From contig JAADEO010000115.1 in assembly GCA_013153415.1 (NCBI GenBank), forward strand, positions 1 through 7,590: a DNA stretch of 7,590 bases. The letters run 5' to 3'. How positions within the stretch are numbered: the first letter of the stretch is position 1; each line of letters begins with the position of its first letter. A program made the position numbers and the translations under genes. A model generated the notes under the pieces. It was not told the origin of the DNA. It ran no database searches and was given only the letters and a program-made list of their open reading frames with translations. Origin of the DNA: Deltaproteobacteria bacterium. GTDB lineage: Bacteria > Desulfobacterota > Anaeroferrophillalia > Anaeroferrophillales > Tharpellaceae. This document shows positions 1 through 6,607 of the stretch, piece after piece.

Positions 1-1269
1 GAAGGTCTCGCGGCCGAGATAGCGGGCTTGGGGTCCGAGATCGCGTTCGATGCGCAGAAGCTGATTGTACTTGCAGATGCGGTCGGTGCGGCAGGCCGAG
101 CCGGTTTTGATCTGGCCGGTGTTCATGGCTACCACGAAGTCGGCGATGGTGGTGTCTTCGGTTTCTCCGGAGCGGTGCGAGACCACGGCGGTGTAGCCGG
201 CCCGGTGGGCCAGGTTGACGGTCTCGATGGTTTCGGTCAGGGTCCCGATCTGGTTGAGCTTGATCAGGATCGAGTTGGCCGAGCCCTCCTCGATGCCGCG
301 TTTGAGACGGACCGGGTTGGTGACGAAGATGTCGTCGCCGACGATCTGAATCTTGTCGCCGAGTTTATCCATCATCAGTTTCCAGCCTTCCCAGTCGTCT
401 TCCTCGTGGCCGTCCTCGATCGAGACGATCGGATATTTGGCGACCAGATCGGCGTAGAAGTCGACCAGGGCGGCGGCATCGAGCGACTTGCCCTCGGCCT
501 CGAGGTGGTACTTGCCGTCCTGGTAGAAAGAGCTGGCGGCGGCGTCGATAGCGATGACGATTTCATCGCCGGCCTGGTATCCGGCTTCACCGATCGCCTC
601 GACGATCAGCTGGAAAGGCTCCTCGTTCGATTTCAGGTTCGGGGCGAAGCCGCCCTCATCGCCGACCGAGGTGCTGTAGCCTTTGCTCTTCAAAACCTTT
701 TTCAGGGCGTGGAAGGTTTCGGCTCCCATGCGCAGGGCCTGGGCGAAGTTTTCGGCCCCGACCGGCAGGATCATGAACTCCTGGATGTCGACATTGTTGT
801 CGGCGTGCTGGCCGCCGTTTAAAATATTCATCATCGGTACCGGCAGCAGGTGGGCGTTGACTCCGCCGATATACTGGTAGAGCGGCAGGCCGACGACTTC
901 GGCTGCGGCCTTGGCCGCAGCCAGGGAGACTCCGAGCATGGCGTTGGCTCCGAGGCGGCCCTTGTTCTCGGTGCCGTCGAGTTCGATCAGGGCGAGATCG
1001 AGTTCCCGCTGGCGGGTGGCATCGAAGCCGACGATGTGGTCGGCGATTTCACCGTTGACGTTCTCAACCGCCTGTTTGACTCCCTTGCCGAGAAAGCGTT
1101 CCTTATCGCCGTCGCGCAGCTCGACTGCCTCGTGAACTCCGGTCGAGGCTCCCGAGGGCACCGCCGCCCGGCCGACAACTCCGCTCTCCAGGGTGACTTC
1201 GACCTCGACCGTCGGGTTGCCGCGCGAATCGAGAATTTCCAGGGCCTCTACGTCAACGATAAATGGCAT
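1..1269 (-). CDS. eno: Enolase (2-phosphoglycerate dehydratase), lacking the last few C-terminal residues at the window edge
   Basis: Enolase interconverts 2-phosphoglycerate and phosphoenolpyruvate in cytosolic glycolysis/gluconeogenesis and can be part of the RNA degradosome in some bacteria. The frame is open for 423 codons from ATG at 1269 to base 1. Enolases are usually about 425-435 residues, so only about 5-10 residues should be missing. Visible signatures are EILDSRGNPTVE near the N-terminus, GASTG, NGGQHADNN, GDEGGFAPN with catalytic Glu205, SIEDG, GDD, ILIKLNQ with catalytic Lys337, SHRSGETED with His365/Arg366/Ser367, and KTGSACRTDR with Lys388. These match the E. coli residues with an offset of about 3-4. 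AGGAGA at 1275-1280 supports the start. The gene follows glgC by 48 bases, so it may be co-transcribed or use its own promoter. A small palindrome lies in that gap. The product call is secure. Confidence 0.97.
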   Translation of the reverse strand, partial: MPFIVDVEALEILDSRGNPTVEVEVTLESGVVGRAAVPSGASTGVHEAVELRDGDKERFLGKGVKQAVENVNGEIADHIVGFDATRQRELDLALIELDGTENKGRLGANAMLGVSLAAAKAAAEVVGLPLYQYIGGVNAHLLPVPMMNILNGGQHADNNVDIQEFMILPVGAENFAQALRMGAETFHALKKVLKSKGYSTSVGDEGGFAPNLKSNEEPFQLIVEAIGEAGYQAGDEIVIAIDAAASSFYQDGKYHLEAEGKSLDAAALVDFYADLVAKYPIVSIEDGHEEDDWEGWKLMMDKLGDKIQIVGDDIFVTNPVRLKRGIEEGSANSILIKLNQIGTLTETIETVNLAHRAGYTAVVSHRSGETEDTTIADFVVAMNTGQIKTGSACRTDRICKYNQLLRIERDLGPQARYLGRETF

Positions 1270-1294
1270 GATCTTTCTCCTTGAGTAAAAAATG

Positions 1295-1307
1295 GGTTAA
1301 TCTAACC
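1295..1307. promoter_or_regulatory. Palindrome GGTTA-N3-TAACC upstream of eno, possible operator
   Basis: The bases read GGTTAATCTAACC, a 5-bp inverted repeat around 3 bases, in the 48-base gap between glgC and eno. Its near edge is 25 bases from the eno ATG. A closely similar palindrome lies exactly 25 bases before the NifX-like gene starting at 7475. The core resembles the centre of DtxR/IdeR-type boxes (GTTAGSCTAAC), with a mismatch here. It is short enough to occur by chance. It is followed on the minus strand by a run of T, so it could also act as a very weak hairpin. Any role as a regulator site is inference. Confidence 0.3.
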
Positions 1308-1317
1308 AGTTGTCTTC

Positions 1318-2538
1318 TCAGAATACAGTGCCCTTGGGCACCACCACCACTCCCCCTTCCGAAACCGGGAAACGTTTGCGGTCCTTTTCGAGATCGTAGC
1401 CGATCTCGGTACCGGGAGGGACGTAAACCTCTTTGTCGATGATGGTCTTGCGGATGCGGCAGTGGCGGCCGATCTCGACCCGGTGCATGAGGATCGATTT
1501 TTCGACCCGGGAGAAGCTGTTGATCCGGACCCCGGGCGAAAGCACCGAATCGATAGCCAGGCCGCCGCTGATGATGACCCCGTTGCAGACCAGGGAATCG
1601 AGCGCCCGCCCTACCCTCTTCTCTTTCTCGTTGGCGAAAACGAATTTGGCCGGCGGTACCTGGGCCTGGTAGGTGCGGATCGGCCAGTCGTTGTCGTAGA
1701 GGTTGAAATGGGGATCGACTCCGGCGAGATCGATGTTGGCCTCCCAGAAGGCGTCGATGGTGCCGACGTCACGCCAGTAGGCGGCGTCCCGGGTGGTTTT
1801 GTCCCGGCCGAAGGGGTAGGCGTAGACCGGGGCCTGAGGGTAGAGTTCGGGGATGATGTCATTACCGAAATCGTGGCTGCTTTCCGGGTTGGCGGCATCC
1901 TTGATCAGCAACTCCCGCAGGAGTTCGAAATCAAAGATATAGACTCCCATCGAGGCGTAGGCCTGGTCGGGATGGCCGGGAATGGTTTTGGGAACTCGTG
2001 GCTTTTCCTGGAAACCGATAACCCGCTGATTCGCATCGACCTCGATCACCCCGAAACCGGTGGCTTCCGTTTTGGTGACAGTGATGGCCGAGATCGTCAG
2101 GGCGGCGCGGCTGGCCTTGTGGAAGTCGAGCATCCGGCCGTAATCCATTTTGTAGACGTGGTCGCCGGCCAGGATCAGGACATGCTTGGGTTTGATGACC
2201 TCCAGTGAGTAGAGATTCTGGTAGATGGCGTCGGCGGTGCCCTGGTACCACTTCTCCCCGACCCGCATCTGGGGCGGGATCTCATAGATGAACTCGCCGA
2301 GTTCAGGATTGAAGATACTCCAGCCGGCGGCCAGGTGGCGCGAAGCCGAACCCGATTTGTACTGGGTCAGGACGATAATCTTGCGGATATGGGAGTTGAG
2401 GCAGTTGCTCAGGGAAAAATCGATGATCCGGTACTGTCCGGCGAAAGGCACCGCCGGTTTGGCCCGGTCCCGGGTCAGGGGGCTCAAACGCCGGCCTTCA
2501 CCGCCGGCCAGAACAACAGCCACCAGATCCTTGATCAT
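1318..2538 (-). CDS. glgC: Glucose-1-phosphate adenylyltransferase (ADP-glucose pyrophosphorylase)
   Basis: GlgC makes ADP-glucose from glucose-1-phosphate and ATP, the committed step of bacterial glycogen synthesis in the cytosol. The 406-residue length is typical. The nucleotidyltransferase domain begins with VVLAGGEGRRLSPLT (about residues 8-22), followed by RAKPAVPF (25-32), which includes the activator/substrate-site lysine. It continues with the YQGTADAI loop (98-105), AGDHVYKMDY with catalytic Asp126, the sugar-phosphate site EKP (178-180) and YWRDVGT (254-260). The last 110 residues or so form the left-handed beta-helix regulatory domain. AGGAG at 2547-2551, 8 bases from ATG at 2538, fixes the start. 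A 122-base gap separates it from the HAD gene upstream, so it probably begins its own unit, with eno following. No other glg genes are visible. Confidence 0.96.
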   Translation of the reverse strand: MIKDLVAVVLAGGEGRRLSPLTRDRAKPAVPFAGQYRIIDFSLSNCLNSHIRKIIVLTQYKSGSASRHLAAGWSIFNPELGEFIYEIPPQMRVGEKWYQGTADAIYQNLYSLEVIKPKHVLILAGDHVYKMDYGRMLDFHKASRAALTISAITVTKTEATGFGVIEVDANQRVIGFQEKPRVPKTIPGHPDQAYASMGVYIFDFELLRELLIKDAANPESSHDFGNDIIPELYPQAPVYAYPFGRDKTTRDAAYWRDVGTIDAFWEANIDLAGVDPHFNLYDNDWPIRTYQAQVPPAKFVFANEKEKRVGRALDSLVCNGVIISGGLAIDSVLSPGVRINSFSRVEKSILMHRVEIGRHCRIRKTIIDKEVYVPPGTEIGYDLEKDRKRFPVSEGGVVVVPKGTVF

Positions 2539-2580
2539 GAGGAAAACTCCTGCTTGGAGAAGATGAGAAAACCGGAAGAA

Positions 2581-2609
2581 TTACTAGCAAGGCAGCTGCA
2601 AAAAAGCAA
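2581..2609 (-). promoter_or_regulatory. Weak sigma-70-like promoter candidate for glgC
   Basis: On the minus strand TTGCTT (2604-2609) and TAGTAA (2581-2586) are separated by 17 bases, in the only sizeable gap before glgC. Four of six bases fit the -35 consensus and about the same number fit the -10. Transcription would start near 2574 and give a leader of about 36 bases with the glgC ribosome site inside it. The match is modest and the gap is the main argument. Confidence 0.27.
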
Positions 2610-2660
2610 GGAGTAAATCGTTTCGCCAGGTCGGATCGGAGGGGGAAGGGAGAGCTTTTC

Positions 2661-3137
2661 TCAATTACGCAGGCTGGCGACCAGGCGTTTGGGATTGAGC
2701 AGCAGCTCGAGGGCCTGAAGCGGGCTGGTGACCGCCAGGTCGGCGGCGGTCAAACTCGAGATATGGGCTCCTTCGGGGCCGATCACACAGATTCCCAGGG
2801 CGGCTTCGGCCAGCATCAGGTGATCGTTGCGGCCGTTGCCGAGAGCGGCATGGCGGTCGGGGCCGAGCCGCTTGATGAAATCACATTTGATTTCGGCCCC
2901 GGGGCGGCCGGTTTCCATCCTTACCAGTTCGACCGGCAATCCGGCAAAAGTGTTTTGCGCGCTGCCGAAAGTATCGGCGGTGATTACGTAGATCGCCAGC
3001 TCGGTGGCCAGGGCCCGCAGGGCTCCGGCAACACCGTTCTCCAGGGCGCCGTCCCGGGTCAGGGTGCCGTTCATGTCGCAGACCACACCGTCCAGTTCGA
3101 GGTGGCCGGTACCGGGAATGTCAAGCTCGATGCTCAT
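2661..3137 (-). CDS. Soluble HAD-family protein, P-type ATPase-like phosphatase (COG4087 type)
   Basis: This is a 158-residue HAD-superfamily hydrolase without transmembrane segments, probably a cytosolic phosphatase acting through an aspartyl-phosphate. Motif I is CDMNGTLT (residues 20-27), with nucleophile Asp21 and Asn in place of the usual second Asp. This recalls the DYNGT of the soluble P-type-ATPase-like family (COG4087) and the DKTGT of P-type ATPases. Motif II is ITADTFG with Thr53. Lys84 in AEIK is the likely motif III lysine. GNGRND (100-105) is motif IV, followed by LMLAEAALGICVIG. The C-terminal LLLNPKRLVASLR is also typical of the family. The ATG abuts the TGA of the IscU-like gene (TGAATG), with GAGG 5 bases before it, implying translational coupling. 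The substrate is unknown. Family assignment is confident; the link to metal chemistry rests only on neighbours. Confidence 0.85.
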   Translation of the reverse strand: MSIELDIPGTGHLELDGVVCDMNGTLTRDGALENGVAGALRALATELAIYVITADTFGSAQNTFAGLPVELVRMETGRPGAEIKCDFIKRLGPDRHAALGNGRNDHLMLAEAALGICVIGPEGAHISSLTAADLAVTSPLQALELLLNPKRLVASLRN

Positions 3138-3521
3138 TCAGACCTCGAAAGGAGTGCAGATTTTAGCCATTATGTAGTTGTGGGCGGCGTTGCGCAGGGC
3201 TTCGGGCCCCATCAGCGAGCAGTGAATCTTCTCTTCGGGAACCTCGCCTAAAACCCGGATTACGTCATCACCGCCGAGCAGCATGGCATCGTCCAGGGAC
3301 TTGCCGGTGATCAGTTCGGTAAAGACGCAGGTCGTGGCGATGGCGTAGGCGCAACCGGCAACCATGGCCGAGGCCTTGAGAATCCGGTCGTTTTCAATCT
3401 TCAGGTAGAGCTCGATATAATCGCCGCAACCCGGGTCGCCGCCCCGGCCCATGACGGTAGCATCCTCCATGACCCCGAGATTGGGCTGATTGATGAAATA
3501 CTCTTTGACTTTTTCGTTCAA
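3138..3521 (-). CDS. IscU/NifU N-terminal-type Fe-S cluster scaffold protein, TTG start
   Basis: This 127-residue protein is one IscU/NifU-N domain, the scaffold on which [2Fe-2S] and [4Fe-4S] clusters are built in the cytosol. The three ligand cysteines are present: Cys32 in PGCGDYIEL with the conserved Asp34, Cys57 in VAGCAYAIAT, and Cys101 in EKIHCSLM. Cys65 and Cys121 are extra. The C-terminal Nfu and ferredoxin-like domains of full NifU are absent. The start is TTG at 3519-3521, which overlaps the radical SAM stop as TTGA. A strong AAGGAGA lies 9 bases upstream, and the next in-frame Met (residue 18) would cut into the domain. No cysteine desulfurase or HscA/HscB is nearby, so it is not a standard isc operon. 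It could serve a specialised cofactor made with the neighbouring ATPases. Fold assignment is strong; the specialised role is inference. Confidence 0.9.
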   Translation of the reverse strand: MNEKVKEYFINQPNLGVMEDATVMGRGGDPGCGDYIELYLKIENDRILKASAMVAGCAYAIATTCVFTELITGKSLDDAMLLGGDDVIRVLGEVPEEKIHCSLMGPEALRNAAHNYIMAKICTPFEV

Positions 3522-4480
3522 GTTGCCGACTCTCCTTTTCCTTCCGGCACCGTGAAATATTCGCGGCCCTCGTGCGTGCGGGACTCTATTTCCCCTTTTT
3601 CCCGGAGAAGGTCAAGCATTTTTATGGTTTCGGCGGGTTTCAGGCCGAGGGCTTTTTCAAGGTCGGTTGCCGTGCAGGGACGCCGTTTCAATGTCGCAAG
3701 GATGGTTTCCAGGCGTTTTTCAATAGGGGTCGTGTCGGTGCTTGCGGACGCGAAAGAGACTATGATTTCAGCATGTTTGCCGAATGTTGGGCGAATCGTT
3801 TCGAGAAAACCGAAGCTCACGGGCCGGGCTGAACTCAAGGTTCCGGGCCGGACCACGGTATTGAGCTGGATGCGGTCGGGACGAATCTCCCGGCAGGCTG
3901 CGGCGAGGCGCTCGATTTCCGCCGGATGATCGTTGAGCCCGTGGCAGAAAAGGATTTCGAGCCAGATTTCACCGTTGAACTCCCGGCGCAACTCGACCAG
4001 CCCCCGGACCAGGCCCGCTGCGGTCAGCCCCGGGGCCGGGCGGTTCAGGGCCCGGAAAATATCTTCCGAAACGGTGTCGAGCGAGGGCAGGATGACATCG
4101 ATGTCGGTAACCTCGCTGCGGACCTCAGGGTCGCCGAAAAGGGTGCCGTTGGTCAGCAGGGCGAGTGGGGCCGGGCTCAATGTCTTGAGCTCGGCGACTA
4201 CCCGGGGCAGGGCCAGGTTCAAGGTCGGTTCGCCCGATCCCGAAAGGGTGATGAAATCGGGCTGCGGTGGGGAAGTGCCGTCTTGAGGGCGGAAGCAGGA
4301 TCTGATCTCCGCGGCGATTTTCTGCCAGGGAATATATTCGGCTCTATCCGCCACCGGGGCTGCGGTGCGTCCCAGTTCACAGTAGATACAGTCGAGACTG
4401 CAGGTTTTGAGCGGTACCAGGTCAATGCCCAGGGAGAGTCCGAGACGGCGCGACGGTACCGGACCGAAGACTATTTCCAT
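3518..4480 (-). CDS. Radical SAM protein (COG0731 type) with C-terminal winged-helix domain
   Basis: This is a 320-residue radical SAM enzyme; these cleave S-adenosylmethionine at a [4Fe-4S] cluster to start radical chemistry. The N-terminus reads FGPVPSRRLGLSLGIDLVP, followed by the cluster motif CSLDCIYC (Cys27, Cys31, Cys34). The SAM-contact motif SGSGEPTL lies at 80-87 and LLTNGTL at 108-114. The family COG0731 is annotated after archaeal wyosine synthase (TYW1-like), but bacterial members next to MinD/ferredoxin ATPases have no proven substrate. Roughly the last 70 residues look like a winged helix (TATDLEKALGL through LLREKGEIESR). The ATG at 4480 overlaps the ATPase stop as ATGGAAATAG. 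The open frame extends upstream to an ATG at 4537, but that would overlap the ATPase by 67 bases and precedes the conserved N-terminus. The ribosome site is weak, consistent with coupling. The reaction is unknown. Confidence 0.88.
   Translation of the reverse strand: MEIVFGPVPSRRLGLSLGIDLVPLKTCSLDCIYCELGRTAAPVADRAEYIPWQKIAAEIRSCFRPQDGTSPPQPDFITLSGSGEPTLNLALPRVVAELKTLSPAPLALLTNGTLFGDPEVRSEVTDIDVILPSLDTVSEDIFRALNRPAPGLTAAGLVRGLVELRREFNGEIWLEILFCHGLNDHPAEIERLAAACREIRPDRIQLNTVVRPGTLSSARPVSFGFLETIRPTFGKHAEIIVSFASASTDTTPIEKRLETILATLKRRPCTATDLEKALGLKPAETIKMLDLLREKGEIESRTHEGREYFTVPEGKGESAT
3531..3537 (-). promoter_or_regulatory. Ribosome binding site that decides the TTG start of the IscU-like gene
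   Basis: AAGGAGA on the minus strand lies inside the end of the radical SAM gene, 9 bases before TTG at 3519-3521. No in-frame ATG is near, and the family alignment requires residues encoded just after this TTG. The site therefore supports the rare start codon. Confidence 0.75.
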
Positions 4481-5352
4481 AACTCGTTGCCGACCTTTTC
4501 CCACATCTCCCTGACTACCCGGCTGATCAGTCCGCAATCGTATTCAACTACGCTTTTTCTCGCCACTTGGGCCCGGTTGACGATCGGATCCAGAGGGATT
4601 TCACCGATCAAAGGCAGATCGTGTTCAGTGCAGTAGTCGCGGATCTTGCCGGTGTTGACCAGGTTCAAATCGAAGCGATTGACACAGACCAGGGCCGGGA
4701 TCTCGAAATGCTGGCAAAGGCCGTGGACCCGTTCCATATCGTGAATTCCGGAGAGTGTCGGTTCGGTGACGATCAGGACCAGGTCGACCCCGGTGATCGC
4801 TGCGGTCACCGGGCAACCGATTCCCGGAGGGCCGTCGTTGATCAGCAGTTCCTGTTTTTCCAGTTCAGCAATGAAGCGGGCCTGACGCCGGACCAGGGTA
4901 ACCAGCTTGCCGGAGTTGTCCTCGCCGATGCCGAGCTTGGCGTGGACCATCTTCCCGGCCCGGGTTTCGGCAATGAACCAGCGGCCGTTGACGCACTCCT
5001 GCATCGTGATCGCATCCTCCGGGCAGGCCAGGGCGCAGAGCCCGCAGCAATCGCAGGCGAACTCGTTGATGGTGATGGTCTGATTGTCGCTGTCAGCGGT
5101 AGCGATGGCGTCGAAACGGCAGAGCTCGGCGCAGGTGTTGCAGCCGATGCATTTCTCCGGATCGAGTACCGGAGCCCGGCCGCCGATGAAATCGGAACTC
5201 GAAAGCTCTTTCGGTTCGAGGATCAAGTGGAGATCGGCGGCATCGACATCGCAGTCGGCCAGAACCACGTTTTCGGCCAGGGTGGCGAAAGCCGCGGTTA
5301 TAGTGGTCTTGCCGGTGCCGCCCTTGCCGCTGATGATGGTGAGTTCCTTCAT
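4471..5352 (-). CDS. MinD-superfamily P-loop ATPase with inserted 2x[4Fe-4S] ferredoxin domain, subtype B
   Basis: This 293-residue COG1149-type protein is related to Mrp/NBP35 cluster carriers and to MinD. The deviant Walker A is SGKGGTGKTT (8-17), and ADCDVDAADLHLIL (32-45) is the switch I-like segment. A ferredoxin module is inserted next. Cluster one uses Cys68, 71, 74 and 78; cluster two uses Cys100, 103, 106 and 110, with an extra Cys102. GKMVHAKLGIGEDNSGKLV (133-151) is the hallmark of this subtype. NDGPPGIGCP (172-181) holds the Walker B-like aspartate and Cys180. It presumably couples ATP hydrolysis to electron or cluster transfer. The start is fixed by AGGAGG at 5360-5365, 7 bases from the ATG, which overlaps the TGA of the preceding ATPase as ATGA. 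With that paralogue it likely forms a heterodimer or a cooperating pair. The family is certain; the cargo is unknown. Confidence 0.92.
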   Translation of the reverse strand: MKELTIISGKGGTGKTTITAAFATLAENVVLADCDVDAADLHLILEPKELSSSDFIGGRAPVLDPEKCIGCNTCAELCRFDAIATADSDNQTITINEFACDCCGLCALACPEDAITMQECVNGRWFIAETRAGKMVHAKLGIGEDNSGKLVTLVRRQARFIAELEKQELLINDGPPGIGCPVTAAITGVDLVLIVTEPTLSGIHDMERVHGLCQHFEIPALVCVNRFDLNLVNTGKIRDYCTEHDLPLIGEIPLDPIVNRAQVARKSVVEYDCGLISRVVREMWEKVGNELWK

Positions 5353-6200
5353 CTGCCCACCTCCTCGAAGATGCGTTGGTAAAGTTCTTTGAATTTTACC
5401 GCCATTTCCGAATTCATCATTACAGCCGCCTCCCCTTTCGAATAGGCGAAAGCGAGGTCGCGATCGAACGGGATCTCCAGCAGTACGGGAATCCTCTCCC
5501 GTTCGCAGTAACGGTGGATGCGCTCGTCACCGGAATCGGCCCGGTTGATAACGATGCCGCAGGGGATCTCGAGCTGGCGGGCGACGCCGACAGCGAGTTC
5601 GAGATCGTTGAGACCGAATGGTGTCGGTTCGGTAACGAAAAGACAGTAATCTGATCCCAGCAGGGTCTGGACCATCGGGCACGAGGTTCCCGGCGGCGAG
5701 TCCATGATCACGAAGCGGCCATCCCGGGCCAGCTTTTTGACCCGCTTGATGATCGGCGGAGTCAGCGGGTTGCCGATTTTGGAAACCCCGTGGGCGAATT
5801 CCAGCTCGCTGCCACCCAACGCCGGGGCCTTGCCGGTTTCGATACGACCGATAATCTTGGAGCTTTCGCTGATTGCCTTTTCAGGGCAGATGAAAACGCA
5901 GGCGCCACAGCCATGGCAGAGGTCGGGAAAGGCCATAACCTTTTTCCCGACCAGAGCCAGAGCGTTGAATTCACAGGCTTTGGCGCAGTCGCCGCAGGCC
6001 GTGCATTTTTCTGTATCGATGCGTGGGATCGGCAGGTCGACCTCTAACTCCCGCTCAATTTCCGGTTTGAGAAAGAGGTGACCGTTGGGCTCCTCGACAT
6101 CGCAATCGATATACTGGGCCTCGGGGGAGACCAGGGCCAGGTTGGTAGCCACCGTGGTTTTACCGGTCCCCCCTTTGCCGCTGGCGACGGTTACGATCAT
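5349..6200 (-). CDS. MinD-superfamily P-loop ATPase with inserted 2x[4Fe-4S] ferredoxin domain, subtype A
   Basis: This 283-residue COG1149-type protein is a paralogue of the next gene with the same domain order. Deviant Walker A is SGKGGTGKTT (7-16), followed by DCDVEEPNGHLFL (32-44). The ferredoxin insert has Cys66, 69, 72, 76 and Cys95, 98, 101, 105. FVIMDSPPGTSCP (163-175) contains the Walker B-like Asp167 and a conserved Cys174. VTEPTPFGLNDLELA and VINRADSGDERIHRYC follow and are typical. It lacks the GEDNSGKLV segment of its partner and has HGVSKIGNPLTPPII instead, so the two are distinct subtypes and not a recent duplication. The ATG overlaps the DUF5320 stop as ATGA, and GGGGA lies 8 bases upstream. 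Similar ATPases accompany the Desulfovibrio orange-protein system. Expected location is cytosolic, possibly septum- or membrane-associated as in MinD relatives; nothing here shows a membrane-targeting helix. Confidence 0.92.
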   Translation of the reverse strand: MIVTVASGKGGTGKTTVATNLALVSPEAQYIDCDVEEPNGHLFLKPEIERELEVDLPIPRIDTEKCTACGDCAKACEFNALALVGKKVMAFPDLCHGCGACVFICPEKAISESSKIIGRIETGKAPALGGSELEFAHGVSKIGNPLTPPIIKRVKKLARDGRFVIMDSPPGTSCPMVQTLLGSDYCLFVTEPTPFGLNDLELAVGVARQLEIPCGIVINRADSGDERIHRYCERERIPVLLEIPFDRDLAFAYSKGEAAVMMNSEMAVKFKELYQRIFEEVGR

Positions 6201-6520
6201 CTGCGTCGTCCCCGTCCGGTTCCTTGGCCGGCTCCCCGGCCAAGTCCCCGGCCGCCGCCGGCTCCGGGACCACCAAAGCCCCGACCGAAAGCCTGGCAGG
6301 CACCGCCGCCGCGGGGCAGGCCACCCTGGCCGCGTCCGTAGACAACATTATCACCGGTTGCGACCGTATTGGAGTTGTAGTTGTTGGGATCAATCTTTCT
6401 GAGTTGATCACCGGAACGCCGCTGATCGGTGGCGTCGGTTGCTGTCGGCCGGCAACGGCCGAGACCGCGTCCGGTCAGCGGACCTTCACCTTGAGGTCCT
6501 TTTCCATTTAATCCAGGCAT
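6197..6520 (-). CDS. Small Gly/Arg-rich DUF5320-like protein
   Basis: This 107-residue protein opens with MPGLNGKGPQGEGPLTGRG followed by LGRC, the N-terminal signature of DUF5320-type proteins, which often occur beside NifX-like and MinD/ferredoxin genes in anaerobes. The middle (about 25-65) is polar and rich in Asp/Asn/Thr/Arg. The last 40 residues or so are low-complexity Gly/Arg with Phe and Pro, ending GRGRRR. Only two cysteines are seen, Cys23 and one near residue 77 (GGACQAF). No signal peptide or membrane segment is apparent. The start is set by AAAGGAGGT at 6527-6535, 7 bases before ATG at 6520. The frame is open further upstream to an ATG at 6604, but that segment would encode through the ribosome site and a hairpin. 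The stop overlaps the next ATPase start as ATGA. Function is unknown; a scaffold, nucleic-acid or protein-binding role would be guesswork. Confidence 0.8.
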   Translation of the reverse strand: MPGLNGKGPQGEGPLTGRGLGRCRPTATDATDQRRSGDQLRKIDPNNYNSNTVATGDNVVYGRGQGGLPRGGGACQAFGRGFGGPGAGGGRGLGRGAGQGTGRGRRR

Positions 6521-6576
6521 GACTTTACCTCCTTTCTTCATTTTCGCGGCCGGGCCAGTGCTCCAGCCGCAGTTGC

Positions 6577-6597
6577 CAGCCCGGAAAAACCGGGCTG
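6577..6597 (-). repeat. Perfect 8-bp inverted repeat, hairpin in the DUF5320 leader
   Basis: CAGCCCGG (6577-6584) and CCGGGCTG (6590-6597) are perfectly complementary around five bases. On the minus strand the loop is TTTTT. No T run follows, so it is not an ordinary intrinsic terminator. It lies 57 bases upstream of the DUF5320 ATG and would form in its leader RNA. It may stabilise or process the message between the NifX pair and the ATPase run. Confidence 0.6.
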
Positions 6598-6607
6598 AGT
6601 TCAAGTG

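Noticed and set aside
28..1284. Long open frames on the plus strand across the enolase gene (28-822 and 850-1284).
   Set aside because: They are in register opposite the enolase codons. GC-rich codon use on one strand leaves the antiparallel frame free of stops, and their translations show no recognisable domain.
1462..2208. A 248-codon plus-strand open frame inside glgC.
   Set aside because: It is a mirror of glgC codon bias. GlgC is clearly real on the minus strand, and no ribosome site or family signature supports the plus frame.
2637..2655. C-rich, G-poor RNA just after the HAD stop as a Rho-dependent termination site.
   Set aside because: Composition alone is not enough, and the stretch is short.
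6521..6604. N-terminal extension of the DUF5320-like protein from ATG at 6604 or 6541.
   Set aside because: The extension would encode through a perfect hairpin region and the ribosome site itself. The conserved family N-terminus begins exactly at the ATG at 6520.
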